Assembly: GCA_950295325.1 (NCBI GenBank)
Contig: OX485808.1
Span: 14,138,501-14,202,500, forward strand
Direction of reading: 5' to 3'
Origin: Polytrichum commune
Lineage: Eukaryota; Streptophyta; Polytrichopsida; Polytrichales; Polytrichaceae
Length of the DNA stretch: 64,000 nt
In this document: one piece after another, positions 23,165 to 35,872 of the stretch
How the letters are laid out: each line of letters opens with the position of its first letter
Numbering within the stretch: position 1 is the stretch's first letter
Position numbers and translations under genes: made by a program
Notes under the pieces: generated by a model
The model's input: only the letters and a program-made list of their open reading frames with translations
Told to the model about the DNA's origin: nothing
The model's database searches: none

Positions 23165-26100
23165 TGTCCTTAAGTTGTGAAATGTGAAATCGAAGTGTGA
23201 CTGTCTTGCAAAATTTTGGTGTTCTCAAATTTTCAAACTTTGGATAAAATCAAAGGTGAGACCTAGTAGCTCATACCTTGAAGTGTTCTCTTTGCTTCCT
23301 CTTTTTGAGATTCACAAAAGATCAAAGACACATGTGAGAGTTACAAACTAGATAATGGATGTGGGGAGCTTTGCCACAATCTGTAATAAGTGCCCATCCT
23401 ATTAAGCCACGATGGCGGTGAAGTAGGTCATGTTTAGCTATTATAACCGATGATGGCAAGGTGACATGTGACAAACACTGGACTTATTGGTCATGCCATG
23501 GCAAGGTCATCAATTACATATGATAATGTGCCTCCTCATATTCAACTAGGATTAAACACCTATTTTATTAGGGACGAAAGAAATCAAAATATGAGATTCT
23601 CAAGCTCAAGATTCAGCTCACAAATCAATGGTTACCTTGAGTTCGCTTATCAGCACACTGATGTGGAATTTCATATATTCAAGTCTTGCAACATCCTTTA
23701 TGAATACTTGAAGTGAAGCACAACTGCGCACACTAACCAGTTACCCCTAGCCATGTTTTACAATTTTCATTTAGATTCAAACTGGACTGCAGATCACGAA
23801 CCTTGGAAGAATCAGAGGTATAGCACATGATAGTGAACAAACATAATCACATCGGAGCATCATCTTTGACGTCAGAATCCAGGAATTCTATGAGGTGGCC
23901 GGGTGGTGATGAGACTGGAGGGGCCCAAAGAGAATGGTATCGTTTAACTCATGGGAAAAAAAAATATCTGTACAGTGCTGATCAGAAGTTCTTAAAGATT
24001 CAAACAACCCTTTCAACATGAGAGGAAGCCCAAACTGACAAAGATTTCGCTTACGTTTTATGATGATGATGATGATGATGATGATGATGTGCTCTTGGAG
24101 TTCAATTGGTTGTGCTTATCACGCAGATTATGGGTTTTGCAGAGTTCTCTTATCCGTGCCTTAACCCAAGGAAAAACAGATTGTGATCTGCCATGACAAA
24201 CCCAATCCAGGCTCGTGCCAAACAAACAATTGGTTGCCTTCATGTCATTGGGCATACTGACGTCTTGCTTTACGTCCTCATTTGAGAAATTCATGTGAAG
24301 CGCAGATTTTCTGACGTCTTGCAACGACCACACAGACCAATCGGAAGTGAAGGGCGAATTCCTGGTTTATTATTATGTCATGGACCGTCCTTTCCAGAAG
24401 AGCAACTTATTAATAGCAGTCTACATAACGATGACCCAGTGAGCGTCATCATTGACGACAGGGTCAGGAGATAATTGAGGTGGGTGAGGAGAGGGAACAG
24501 TATGAGAGAATGTTGAGATATCTGCAGTACTGTCCTCCTGCGGCAATCTTCTTCAGAAGTCCTAAATGAGATCAGAAAGCCTTCATGAGTACCGGTGGAA
24601 TTTCCCATGGTTATGACCTGTACACTCTATATCCTTGGACATTTTTTACATATTGTCAACACCATGGCCCCCGGGTATCAAGTTCTAAGGTTTATTTCAA
24701 TACCCTTTATAATCGGTATATGAAACATGCACAACCCTGGTCTAGAACCTGAAAGTTAAGATTCATACACTCGATTCTTGCAACATCCCACTGGAAGAAC
24801 GTAACAAACCTGCAGAGTGTTTGTTGACTCGTGATATTATACTTGGCTACCACTTCCTTTGGACAATAAATCTCTGCAGTTCACAGGTTCTTGGTCCACC
24901 TTGTAGAGAAACACCCAACCCTCAGTACACATGGCAGTTTATAACCACCTCTCCAAATGGCATCACTCAACCACATGACAGTTGGTGTACTGAGAGATTA
25001 AGCGCCACGAGTATTCACGATTTATATCCAATCAAATGGAAAATGTAATGCACAATTAGATTTATGGTAGAATATAGCAGCAAAATTCTTCCATATCCAA
25101 ACAGCTAACTCACCTGAAATCGCCAGCGGCTACGCTGGATTTCGAGATGTCCTCGAAGAGCAATCCAAAGAACCATCACATCTAGTTAATTTTCCTCTTG
25201 AATGGTATTGTTAAGACCTGTCTTCAACTGGTTCACCCAAAACTGAACAATAGGAGATAACTTGTGAAACAGGACTGTAACTCTGAGACGACTTATGCAC
25301 TGACAGAAGAATGGGAGATGCGGGATAGTTAGCAAAAGAGGTAAAGAAGAGCATTCACAGGTTTTCAATTGGAAGAAAATTGGTCAACTTTATATGAACC
25401 AAAGCAATCTCCAGCTACCATCCACAATCGATCACATTTGAAGAAATTGACAACCAGAATCTATTGGATCACATCCCTAACTCTTGCCCTTCTGCAATAC
25501 ACCGCCGAAGGACATCCTGACCTCATTTCGAACGCAATCACCTGAGGACCTTACGTAACGCCAAATCTCAGCTCATGACCAATGCAATTGGCAATCTCAA
25601 GAACCATGTTACGGAGACATCATCATATCATCAGGCCTCCTACTATACTTTCAAAACACGACGGCAACTGCAAAACCGCATGAATCAAGTGCTTATTCAG
25701 TGACACGAGACTGAGGTGAGGGAGAGACGAGCAACAATACATTGAGGTAAAAATGACAAATTTGGGTTTTCTTGTCAACAGAAGAAATACTTCATTTCAT
25801 ATCCAAGTACGTCGCCCGGCCATCAGAGGCATCCCTCTGTGGCCCAGCACAAATTAAGTTGGCTGCTTGAGTGGAGAGAGAGTCAGAGTACCGAAGGCAA
25901 AAAGCTACAACCAAGCCGGCCAAATCCAAAACTGAACTCATCAATCCAAGCACATGATGCTTCTGTGGAGTGCTGGCTTACTAACTAATCCTCATTCCAG
26001 CACAGATAGGAGCGGCGGTCATTTTGAGTAATGAGATTCTCCAGAGACCTGTTGCCTTCATCATTGAACCAGTTCCTGAACTCCTGCTATTGTGCCTTTG

Positions 26101-26453
26101 CAATTTCTCGCTTATTAGACCTTATCGCCGCATTCAGCAGCCTCCAGACCTCTGCTCTGCCGAAATTGTGGCCCGGTATGGATGCGTACTGCTGTACATC
26201 GTCTCCGAAACTTGCCCCTTTCTGCAGCTGCACTGACGAATGAGGAAATCCATGTCCTCCATGTCCACAGGCTCGTTCATTGACCAAACCTAGCATCAGA
26301 GAACTTCACAAATGCATCGCTCTGCCCTTCGAGTTGCTGACAGTAGAAGTTGGCGCTCAAACAGGGGACGCATCCAAATTGCATAACCTGTGGTGCATGC
26401 ACTCCTCCCCTCATTTAAAGTAGGATCTCTCATCCTTGGATGCATTCCTCACT

Positions 26454-26639
26454 TCAGCTGCTGTTGTAGTGCCACGATGTGCTTCGTCCAAATGACATAG
26501 AACGCGCACCGGAGCGCACCATGGAAGCCATGGCCTGCATCACGGACCTGGCTATGGCCGCCTTCACTTGCCCGCGCCTTGGCGCTGCCTTCCTTGGCCT
26601 CATAGTGTTGCCGTTCACTGCAACGTGTCCCACTGCCAT
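26454..26639 (-). CDS. 61-residue basic microprotein, U2 copy
   Basis: ATG at 26639, TGA at 26454. It differs from the U1 product by one residue (NGNTM for SGNTM) and has the same core, KAAIARSVMQAMASMVRS, and the same WHYNSS end. A TAA in frame shortly upstream prevents the longer start possible in U1. Because U1 and U2 are nearly identical across all of segment F, this copy alone gives little evidence of selection; the comparison with U0 does. Confidence 0.45.
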   Translation of the reverse strand: MAVGHVAVNGNTMRPRKAAPRRGQVKAAIARSVMQAMASMVRSGARSMSFGRSTSWHYNSS

Positions 26640-26868
26640 CGCTCTGCGTTGAGATTGCGAAGAGAAGATAAACAAGAAGGCTTAAGCGGAGCTCCAAACG
26701 AGATACAGAGGAGAAGGAATTTGCAATAGCAGAAGTAAGAAGGAAGAGCTTGCGAAGTTGAGCAAGTCGTGCAGTGAAGATTTCGGAGAGAAGGAGGTGT
26801 GGGAGAATTCTGAGCTGAGCTGGGGGTAGGTGAGCTGTGGAATGAATCGGTATACCGGCAGCAGAGAC

Positions 26869-26874
26869 TTATAG
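26869..26874 (-). promoter_or_regulatory. conserved TATA box, U2
   Basis: Minus-strand CTATAAG with CGGTATACCG at 26849-26858, in the same arrangement as the other three copies. Confidence 0.5.
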
Positions 26875-27272
26875 GAGGTTGAAACATTCCCAACATGAGA
26901 TCAGGTCGACCAATTCTTCATCATCTTCTTCTTGTGGAATCTGGGTGGTCCCACCCCGGCTGGCGGTATTTCAGTCAAGGCTTGTTATTGACTCCACCTC
27001 CATCGATCGTAGCTAGGACAAGCAGCAGGGGGGGGCAGGCATGGACGATGGCGTGGCGTCCAAGCTCCCAGCCGATCGATCGATCGATCCGCTCACGTGT
27101 TATGCTCAGGAGTAATTAGGGTTAAAGAAATCTAGTGAAGTTGGGGGAGCTTCCCGAGAGCTTTCCGGCTATGTCCCCGTGCAGGGGAGCCCCGCCTGTT
27201 CTGGTAAGTTCATCTCCATGTGCTTGTATATAATGACGATGCTCCCTCCAACAAGGATCAATTGTTTCCCCC

Positions 27273-27905
27273 CATCACCATCCATGGAACTGAACTGAGA
27301 AAGGGAAACCCAAAACTAAAGTTCATCGGAGTTCAGTTTAAACAGCATTCACTTGCCCCACCCACGTACTTGCTTTTCAGGGCAGGTTTAGGTCTATGAT
27401 GGGAAACCAAGTGAGAAGCAATTCACAACAATGACCAGTTCACATCTTTCGGGTTTTCTTTTGTAATTTAAAGTAAGTTCTCTAAAATTCTCTATAATAT
27501 TCAATATTTTTCCTGAAATAATGAACTTGTAGGTTTATGGCCAATGGAAATGTATTTAGACGGCCTCTTCTTTTGGGCTCTCACAATTTCAACTTTTTGA
27601 TTCCGGGAGTTGTGGGTTGCTTCATTTATGAATTTTTCCTTTTTTCTCAAGATAATTGGATTTACTAGGAAGTAAGTCCAAGAGTATTGGAGGGGTATAA
27701 TGGGTCTTGTCTTATTCATTGTGCACTGGAGTTCAGGTCATATTTTTGCATTGAAAACATGGGTTGTTTTGTAGGACAATGATGACCCTAAGGCTTCCCT
27801 TAGTGTTCGGTTCATCCAATTTTCAAACAGGTGGGGTTGTGTTCAACCGAACTGAACTAGTCTACATCCATTTTGCAGTTCAGTTCATTCACTGGTGGCA
27901 ATGCT
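27273..27905. mobile_element. insertion specific to U2, with inverted GAACTGAACTG ends
   Basis: Comparison with U1 and U3 shows about 630 bp of extra sequence. Near the left end is GGAACTGAACTGAG and near the right end its inverse CAGTTCAGTTCATT, with more copies of the motif inside (TTCAACCGAACTGAACTAG). This suggests a non-autonomous DNA transposon, but the exact termini and target duplication could not be fixed. Confidence 0.5.
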
Positions 27906-28092
27906 CTAAGGCATGTTGGTGTTATGCGGTTTGGTTTTTTTTGTTTTTTTGTGACAAAAGGCCAACAAAGCCAACACCAAATGAATAAAGAACCAAGAAA
28001 ATGTGCCCACATCGAGGGGAGGTGGGGCCCTACAAACGCGAAACACCACCACGTAAAAATGACACCCACAAAACTCCACCATGGACAACCCA

Positions 28093-28837
28093 CACGGGTA
28101 GATCACTCTAAGGCATTTTTGTGCACCACGTGCAGCTGGGGTTTTTTTTTGTTTTGGGGCTATTTACCTTCAAAGGTTGAATTAAAGCCTCCCTATAATT
28201 ACTTAAATTTCAAAAATGGCCCATTTTTGCACCCTTCCATTACTTATATTGTCCAAGTCATTGCAATTTTTTGTACTCTATATTCCTTTTAAGTAATAAA
28301 AGCTAATCTACTTCCTAACGCAATTGACGAGTGTTGAGGGCAAGCATGGAAACAAAGAAGGGTGCAAACAAAGTTATGAAGAAAACACATAGGAGACCAT
28401 AGCAAAGTAATACCATTGCAAACACTGTTATGATGAAAACACATAGGAGATGCCAGCACAAAAACACATAGCATAGTAAAGCGGGTTTAGAATTTACAAT
28501 TTAGGGTGGAGTCCACAATGTTACAGCGCGAACAAAATAACCATTTTTGGACAGACGGAAATCCCAATTATCATCCATCCCCATGAGTCCTAAACCCATT
28601 TACATACCATACTAAACATATCTTCTAGGATCCTTATCTTCAACCCCTGTATTAATTTTACAAAAAAAGAATGGTCCACGTTTTATGTTCATCTAACTTA
28701 CTTGTAATGGGATTGTTTACATTTAATGGCCCCTTCATTATTTGGAATTCCTTTATAATTTTTATTTCAAATGATTTTAATCCTCTCTATACTATGCCGC
28801 ACGTCGTTTTTAAAATGCACTAAGTAATCTACCCATG
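28093..28837. mobile_element. hAT-like element with CACGGGTAGATCACT ends, long form
   Basis: 745 bp with inverted ends CACGGGTAGATCACT and AGTAATCTACCCATG, flanked by perfect 8-bp repeats ACAACCCA at 28085-28092 and 28838-28845. A second, shorter copy lies at 33203-33701. The long form has about 245 bp of extra middle sequence after GGGTGCAAAC, containing a repeated GAAAACACATAGGAGA. No transposase frame is present. The 8-bp duplication fits hAT; the terminal bases are not a standard hAT consensus. Confidence 0.8.
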
Positions 28838-28989
28838 ACAACCCACCAGACCCACCAAGCAAGGACAACCCCCAACCCACTTGCCCAGGACAACCCTTAG
28901 GCCACCAACATCAACCAACAAAGAGTGAAGCTATCTAACTACGTTGTCGCTTCGAATTCCAGGTGAAATGTAAATTGTTCCTTCTATTG

Positions 28990-30640
28990 AGGACATTCCT
29001 AGCACCCATGTTTGGTCAAAACCTTGGAGCATGTCCGTAGTGGAGAAGATATTAATCTTAATTTGCTTGATCACCCATTCTCATGCCACCTTGGCGTAGA
29101 TGATCAGTTCATCCCAAATCCGATGTTTGACCTTAGACTCATGCCATTATTCATGGTTGAACACTTTGTCGTTGCGTTCAATCTAGATGGTCCAAAGTGT
29201 AATACCAAGTAAAAGGTGCCAAATTCTATTTTTTTTAATCCGAGTTTCTTAGGAATCGTTTCCTCAAATAAAGCTTGCTTCCGATTAAAACTACCATAGT
29301 TACAGGTTCGAACCCCACAAAGTTCATGCATGATAAACATGGCCCATCTCCATACCCTCCTAATGCAATCCCATAATTTGTGTTTGATTGATTCACTTGT
29401 GTTCGGGAGGCAAGAGGTACATTGTTTGGAGATAGAAGTTGGCGCAATGCGAGCCCTCCATTTATTAACTACCACTGCTTTGTGCCAGATGAACCACATG
29501 AACACGGCTTCTTTACCAAACCGAAGCAATTCCCACACCTAAGATCAGTAAAACTTGTAGTTTTCCGGGAAATAGCTTTGCCATTTATCCACCGCGCGTG
29601 TGGTTCTTGGGTTCATGTTGATAACAAAGTCTCTACCAAACATAGTGGTATAGTTAAAGAAGCAATATTCGTCTATCCAACGCCAACAATCTAGGTCCTA
29701 GCTAAGGGTGGCCATTTTACCATAGTAAAAGATGATTTCTTCTTTTACGCCTCCCCTTTTAGGGCCTCTTGTAGTGTGTATGATTTTAACCTCATGGGAA
29801 AAACCAACCATATCCCTGGTGGGATTTTCCCATTGCCTAAGACATCTAGAGTAAGTGCCAACCATGAAGCATTGCACAGGGAGGTGCATAAAAAGGTGAT
29901 GTAATTGCATGCAAGACAAAGGTAGTATCCTCCCCCCCCCCCCCCCCTATCCATGTAAAACCCAATCTATTGTCCAAGGTAGGTGGTATTTGAATCAACA
30001 TCTAACAAATATCAACATTGTCCAAAACTTTTACTTCGGTCCAATCTCCGGCCTCCGTTGTTGTGAGGTTAAACTTCTCTAATGCTCTATCCCATATAAA
30101 CAAATCCATTTGTTCATCATCCCAAATATCTACCATGCATTGGATACCCTTGTGGTAAAGGTTGAGACATGTGAGAGTAGGTAAAACCTTTATAAATGAG
30201 ATCCACCACATAAGACCACCAGATGTTCGGATGCAGCAATTCCATCCAAATGCAAGGAGGATGTTGACAAATTCATGTCACCATAATATTCCATGCTTTA
30301 TCAATGTGGCCCCATATCTTGGACTCCGAAACTCCTTGCTAGTGTTTACTAGTGAACCAATCCAGGCTAACTCCCCAGTTTCTCCCTCTTTGAGGATTGA
30401 ACCTAATTGCCAGTCTAAATCTAAGCATGAGTTGGAGGTTAGTTTTGCTTGGTTCAATTGCCCTAACAATTAAATCACATAAGATTGTGGTTTTAGTGGC
30501 CTCCAAATTCACCAGTCCAAGTCCACCATTTTTTTTCTTTATACAACATTCCTTCCAACTAATTATAATGTGGGTGAGTTGCTCTTTCTCCAATCATGTA
30601 ACATGGGTTATTATTGGTACATGTTGGAGTAGAATTAGGA
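28990..30640 (-). pseudogene. decayed LINE (non-LTR retrotransposon) reverse transcriptase 3' part
   Basis: The minus strand keeps pieces of a plant LINE polyprotein in several frames. At about 30460-30570 it reads WKECCIKKKNGGLGLVNLEA, the motif after the reverse transcriptase core. At about 29350-29520 it reads NKWRARIAPTS, CTSC, ESIKHKLWDC and RRVWRWA, the zinc-binding region (zf-RVT). Between them are fragments such as MVDIWDDEQMDLFIWDRALE. Frames are broken by stops and shifts, and neither the catalytic reverse transcriptase core nor an endonuclease is present. A run of C lies at 29933-29947 inside it. It is a truncated, inactive copy. Confidence 0.8.
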
Positions 30641-30869
30641 TAACGGTAGTCTAGAATGAATTTAAAATAAAAATAGAAAGTCCATTATAATTGAACTTGT
30701 TTTTACTTCAGTTAAACTCGAAGGACTTTAAAGTAAAAACATAGAGTTCATTATAGTTGAACTTGCTTTTACTTATGATAAACTTAAGACAACCGGGCAT
30801 GATGAGGAGGTATATAAAGGGTTCTTACACAAGAGTAAGAGTTTTCTATCTTACCTCATGATAGTAGCA

Positions 30870-31660
30870 AGGATCTATGCTTACTTTGGATTTGCCAGTT
30901 CTATTTGATATTATGACACGTCCAACCAATTGGAGAGTGAAGATAAAGGATTTGGTTGAATTTAGTGATTAGCTCCAAGTGATTTCGGATCATGTAGTAG
31001 CGATGATCTATGCATGGATCGATAGTGATGAGAGGGGTCAATTCAAAGAGCAATAGTGATGAGAGGGACCAATTTAGGGCAAATATGGTGGAGAGGCTAA
31101 CGATTCCGTTGTGTTTGACTCCGACTTGCAGTACAGATAGCCACATGCTATCACGAAATCAAATCAATGTTTCTATGTTTGTCATGTCGCTGGTATTTTA
31201 TTTTTTAGTGGCCAGAATTTGTTGTGTTTCATTTTTTGGAATGAAATGACTGATTAGTGAGGCTGTGCCTATCCTAAACATGTTTATAAAACAGTATCAT
31301 GCGGCCTCTAAAAAATAAAATACCTGCAATATGACAGACAAAAAGACATTGACTTAATTTCATGATAGCGTGTGGCTATCTGTACTACAAATTGAATTCA
31401 AACTCAATAGAGTCCTTAGCCTCTCCACCAAATATGTTCTAAATTGATCCCTATTATCATTATTGCTCCCTGAATCAATATTTCTCACCACTATTGTTCC
31501 CTGGATAAATTCTCACTACTACATAATCCGAAAGCACATGTAGCCAATCACTAAAATCAACCAAGTCTCTTATCTTTACTCTCTGATTAGCCGGACGTAC
31601 CATAATACCAAATAAATCTGGAAAATATAAAGTAAGCATCATAATGCAAGTCCCATCAAG
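30870..31660. repeat. large inverted repeat of a coding-like fragment
   Basis: The left arm (about 30870-31215) and right arm (about 31305-31660) are diverged inverted copies separated by about 90 bp. The clearest pair is GCAGTACAGATAGCCACA at about 31125 against its inverse near 31370-31392. Read outward-in, both arms translate to related peptides: left (+) LTLDLPVLFDIM and NWRVKIKDLVEFSD, right (-) LTLYFPDLFGIM and NQRVKIRDLVDFSD. The left arm has stops. The source protein is not recognised. A transcript through this region could fold into a long hairpin. Confidence 0.7.
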
Positions 31661-32379
31661 ATCCATACAACTTGGTCATTCATATAAAAAAATGCTAAAT
31701 AAATATCGAGGCCCACTAACGGAAGAATTCTTTCTAAGGCATCTGACCTAAACATCGACAATGTTGTATGAGCAAATATTCGTTGAAAGCTAGATTCTTC
31801 TTTTACATCATCATCTCGTCATCTTTTTTTGTCCAACTAATGGCCTCTCAGAAAATACAAGAGGCGACATATATACATGTTATTTTTCCTCCTCTAATGA
31901 AGCTACATGAAACGCCATAGATATATACACTTCCTCATCATTCGTAATTCATCATCATCCTCCGACAGAAGCATCTGTAGTTCATCCTCATCCTCATCCT
32001 CCTGTTCTTATAATTCTAGCATGTTGTCATCCTACTTTTTTTCATCTGATCTCTTTAATCACAAAATTCTCATTTAAATCGCTAATGTCTAACGCTACAT
32101 ATGCCCTCATATACACATCACCAACAATATGTCGTAAATCAATGTAAAAGCCACTATAAGCACCCACTCATCCGTAAATTTTTATCGTTTTGCAAATTTC
32201 TAGAAATAAAAATGATATTAAAAAATTTAATACAATAAAAAAATGAGGAAAACCTATATATATATACACACATATATTCAAAAAAATGATTATGAAATAC
32301 CAATAAAATTTTGATTACACATTTATATGCACATTAGAAAATCATTCAAAATACACCTAAGACACATGCGTAAGAAATA
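31661..32379. other. AT-rich sequence with simple repeats
   Basis: No gene is supported. It contains ATCCTCATCC-type runs near 31980-32000 and a TATATATATACACACATATAT stretch around 32255-32278. Confidence 0.4.
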
Positions 32380-33960
32380 AGTTACCCCAAAAGTTATTAA
32401 ACTTTGAAGGTTATTGGGTTTAGGTTTATGGTTGATTTTTCATTAATTTTTTTGTGTGGACGTACCCATCAAAATTTGACATTAGGATTAGATGTCACTT
32501 CTCAAGGCGGACACAATGCATTTTAGAAACTTGCAAAACGAATAACAAATGCCAAAGATATTCAACTTTCAAGGTTGTTGGGTTAAGGTCTGATAATTAT
32601 TTATTATTAATTGTTTTAGGTGCCGCTAAACATTTGACACTTGGACTAGATTTTTTTTCTCAAGGCAAGCATAATGCACCTTAGAAACTTGCAGAAAGGA
32701 TAACAAATGCCAAAGATATTCAACTTTCAATGTTGTTGAGTTTAGGTCCAACAATCATTTTTTATTAATATTTTTTTTTGGAAGTACCCATAAAAAATTG
32801 ACATTTGGACTAGATGTTATCTTTCAAGAGAAAAAATACAAACTACAAACTTACCAAACGAATAAGAAATACCTTAAATATTAATCATTAAAGGTTGTTG
32901 GCTTGAGATGCAAAAACCATTACAAAAAACAATTTTAGGTACCCATCAAAAATTGATACTCGGACAAGATGTGTGATCTCAAGGCAAGCAAATTGCACGT
33001 TAGAAACTTGCAAAACGAATAACAAATGTCAAAGTTATTCAACTTTTAAGCTTGCAGAGTTTAGATCTAGCAACCATTTTTCATTAAAATATTTTTGAGG
33101 TATTCATAAAAAATTGACACTTGGACTAGATGTGCCTTCTCAAGGCAAGCACAATACACTTTAGAAACTTGCAAAAAGTGTAACAATTGCCAAAGATATT
33201 TACACGGGTAGATCACTCTAAGGCATTTTTGTGCACCGCGTACGGCTGGGGTTTTTTTTGTTTTGGGGCTATTTACCTTTAAGGGTTGAATTAAAGCCTC
33301 CCTATAATTACTTAAATTTCAAAAATGGCCCATTTGTTTGCACCCTTCCATTACTTATATTGTCCAAGTCACTGCAATTTTTTGTACTCTATATTCATTT
33401 TAAGTAATAAAAGCTAATCTACTTCCTAACACAATTGACGAGTGTTGAGGGAAAGCATGGAAACAAAAAAGGGTGCAAACAGTAATACCTAGGATCCTTA
33501 TCTTTAGCCCCTATATTAATTTTACAAAAAAATAATGGCCCACGTTTTATGTCCATCTAACTTACTTATAATGGGATTGTCTACATTTAATGGCCCCTTC
33601 ATTATTTGGAATTCCTTTATAATTTTTATTTCAAATGATTTTAATCCTCTCTATATTATGCTGCACGTCGTTTTTAAAATGCACTAAGTGATCTACCCGT
33701 GGATATTTAACTTTCAAGGTCACTGTATTTAGGTCCAGCAATCATTTTTCATTAATATTTATTTGTTTGGAGGTACCCATTAAAAATTTACATCTAGACT
33801 AGATATGCCCTCTCAAGGCAAGCAAAATTCACCTAAGACACGAGCAAAATGAATAAAATTAGGCAAAGATATTGAACTTTGAAGCATGTTGGGTTTGAGA
33901 TAAGCAAATGATGTTTGCCAATAAAAACTAAATTTGACATAATCACAAAAAAATTAAATA
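32380..33960. repeat. tandem array, about 158-bp unit, interrupted by a MITE
   Basis: At least seven copies of a unit containing CCAAAGATATTCAACTTTCA, GGTTGTTGGGTTTAGG, a CATTTTTCATTAAT-type string, a GGTACCCAT-type string, GACATTTGGACTAGATG and CTCAAGGCAAGC. Copies start near 32385, 32553, 32710, 32871, 33029, 33190 and 33860. One copy is split by the hAT-like element at 33203-33701. The unit is AT-rich and noncoding. Confidence 0.8.
33203..33701. mobile_element. hAT-like element with CACGGGTAGATCACT ends, short form
   Basis: 499 bp with inverted ends CACGGGTAGATCACT and AGTGATCTACCCGTG, and perfect 8-bp repeats GATATTTA at 33195-33202 and 33702-33709. It sits inside one unit of the 158-bp tandem array, so it inserted after the array formed. 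It is an internally deleted relative of 28093-28837. Confidence 0.88.
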
Positions 33961-34309
33961 CACTATTACGTGGATCTTCTTAAATGAACTAAAATGGACC
34001 TAACAAATGTCCCAATTAAATAACATAACTTCCACTAATTAAAGTTCAAAGTGCAACATGTATTTATGGTTAATAAAGAAACATAAAAGGATACACACCT
34101 TACACACGTCAAGCTAAAAAACTAAACCAACACACTAATTTTAGATACATAACTTTGGCTAGAGAAAGAACCATTATTTTTGTGTAAGGATAATATCAAA
34201 AAGGAATGAAACACAAGGACCTAAACCCTTTAAATATTCGTTTATAAAACACCCAACTAGACATTTTTTTATTCCAATAGCTTAAGATTAAGTAAAGTTA
34301 TCTAAATGT

Positions 34310-35235
34310 AAAGATACCTAGCTTTTATCCATAACATCAATACATACTTAATTCGAAGTAAATTCAAAGTAAAAATTAGTATTTTTTTATTCATAACGTC
34401 ATCGCATATGCAACCCATATTCAATTCAAAGTATCGTTTAACTTTAACATCCTTACATACTCAACATAAGTTCAACTCAAACTAAACATATCTATTATTT
34501 ATCATTATCATTAACACATATTTATCTCATATTCAACTAAATGTAAATAAATCTATCGTTTATCCATAAAACTATCACATATTCAATCCAAATTCAACTC
34601 GAAGTAAATATATCTATTGTTTATCATTTAAATCACTACATGTTCAACCCAAGTTCAAGTCAAAGTAAACATATCTATCGTTTATCCTTAACATCATCAT
34701 ATATTCAACCCAAGTTTAATTCAATATAAACATATCTATATTTTTTCATAAGGTCAACTTGTAGTCAACCCAAAATCAATTCAAAATTTTCTATCATTAA
34801 TCCTTAACATCATCACATACTCAACCCTAGTTCAACTCAAATTATATATCTATCGTTTATTCTTGACACCATCACATACTCAACCTAAGTTCAATTGAAA
34901 GTGAACGTATTTATTTTTTATCCATAAAGCCAACTCGTAGTCAATTCACATTCAATTAAAGTAAATTTTTTATCCTTTATCCTTACAGACAACACAACGT
35001 CAACTTAAAGTAAATTTTAGCAAAAAATCAATCCAAAATAAAATTTAGCAAAAAATCAACCCAAGGTAATATTAAGCAAAAGTCAATTAAAGTAAAATTT
35101 AGCACATAGTCAACTCAAAACCAATTTAAACCCTAGTAAAAATCAATCAGATGTCCAAGTCAGCCAAAAAAGTCAAAATCAATCCAATAGTCAAAGCCAA
35201 CCAAAAGTCAAAGTCAACCAAAAATCAAACACTTC
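34310..35235. repeat. AT-rich minisatellites, about 62-bp and about 30-bp units
   Basis: 34310-34990 repeats a 60-65 bp unit with CATCACATA(C/T)TCAACCC, AAGTTCAA(C/T)TC and a TATCTATCGTTTATCC-type string, around ten degenerate copies. 34990-35235 continues with shorter AAAGTCAACC/AAATCAA units. No coding frame is present. Confidence 0.7.
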
Positions 35236-35872
35236 ATATATTTAAAATGCCAGTTATGGATGGATGAAAATTGCTCTTTTTCATCCATTTGTAACTCATG
35301 CAAACAATGTCGTATGACCAATTGTCATACTATTCCGGAATGCCCATGACTAGTCCTACAACGCACTCAAATCCAAATTTCCAATATCAACTTTGGCCAA
35401 AAAAATCAACTCTTGGGGACCGAAATATCAATATGTCTTATATCTCACAAATAGGGTTAGTTTTTTGGAGGTTTTTTATTCCATCGTGTTCACAACCCTT
35501 GAAAATGAAGGGGTAGGTACCCTTGGATCCCCCGAATTCATTCACCTCGCAAAGATAGCCTTCTAAAATTGTCTTTTTAAAAATATTATAACTTCCACAC
35601 TTTGACTTTGTTGGAAAAACCAAGGGCACCATTGGATTGACAATACTCGTGAATAAGCAATATGTCTTAAACGAATTCCAAAACGTCTAGAAATAGCAAA
35701 AGTTAATTTGACCTCAAAAAATCAAACTTGTCATATCTCACAAATGACGATAGTTTTCAAGAGGTTTTTTGCACCGTTGGGTGGGCAATCATTTATAAAG
35801 GGGGCCTAGGCCAAAAAAATCCCCCCAAAAAATATGGCCATTTTTGTAACACTAAACCCTAAACCCTAACCC
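35236..35872. other. unassigned sequence with a telomere-like tract
   Basis: No gene is supported. At 35853-35871 lie AAACCCTAAACCCTAACCC-type repeats, a short interstitial run of the plant telomere motif just before the ATG at 35873. Confidence 0.4.

Larger units (their letters stand above)
23165..27945. repeat. large duplicated unit U2
   Basis: Third copy, with the same A, C, D, E and F order as U1. E (25020-25700) and F (25702-27270) are nearly identical to U3. Segment F is interrupted at its right end by about 630 bp (27273-27905) that U1 and U3 lack; the unit then resumes with CTAAGGCATG and GTGTTATGCGGTTTGG. A (GAT)n run lies at 24059-24088. Confidence 0.7.

Noticed and set aside
29300..29320. 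tRNA-like GGTTCGAACCCC
   Set aside because: It lies inside the decayed LINE coding region and has no tRNA structure around it.
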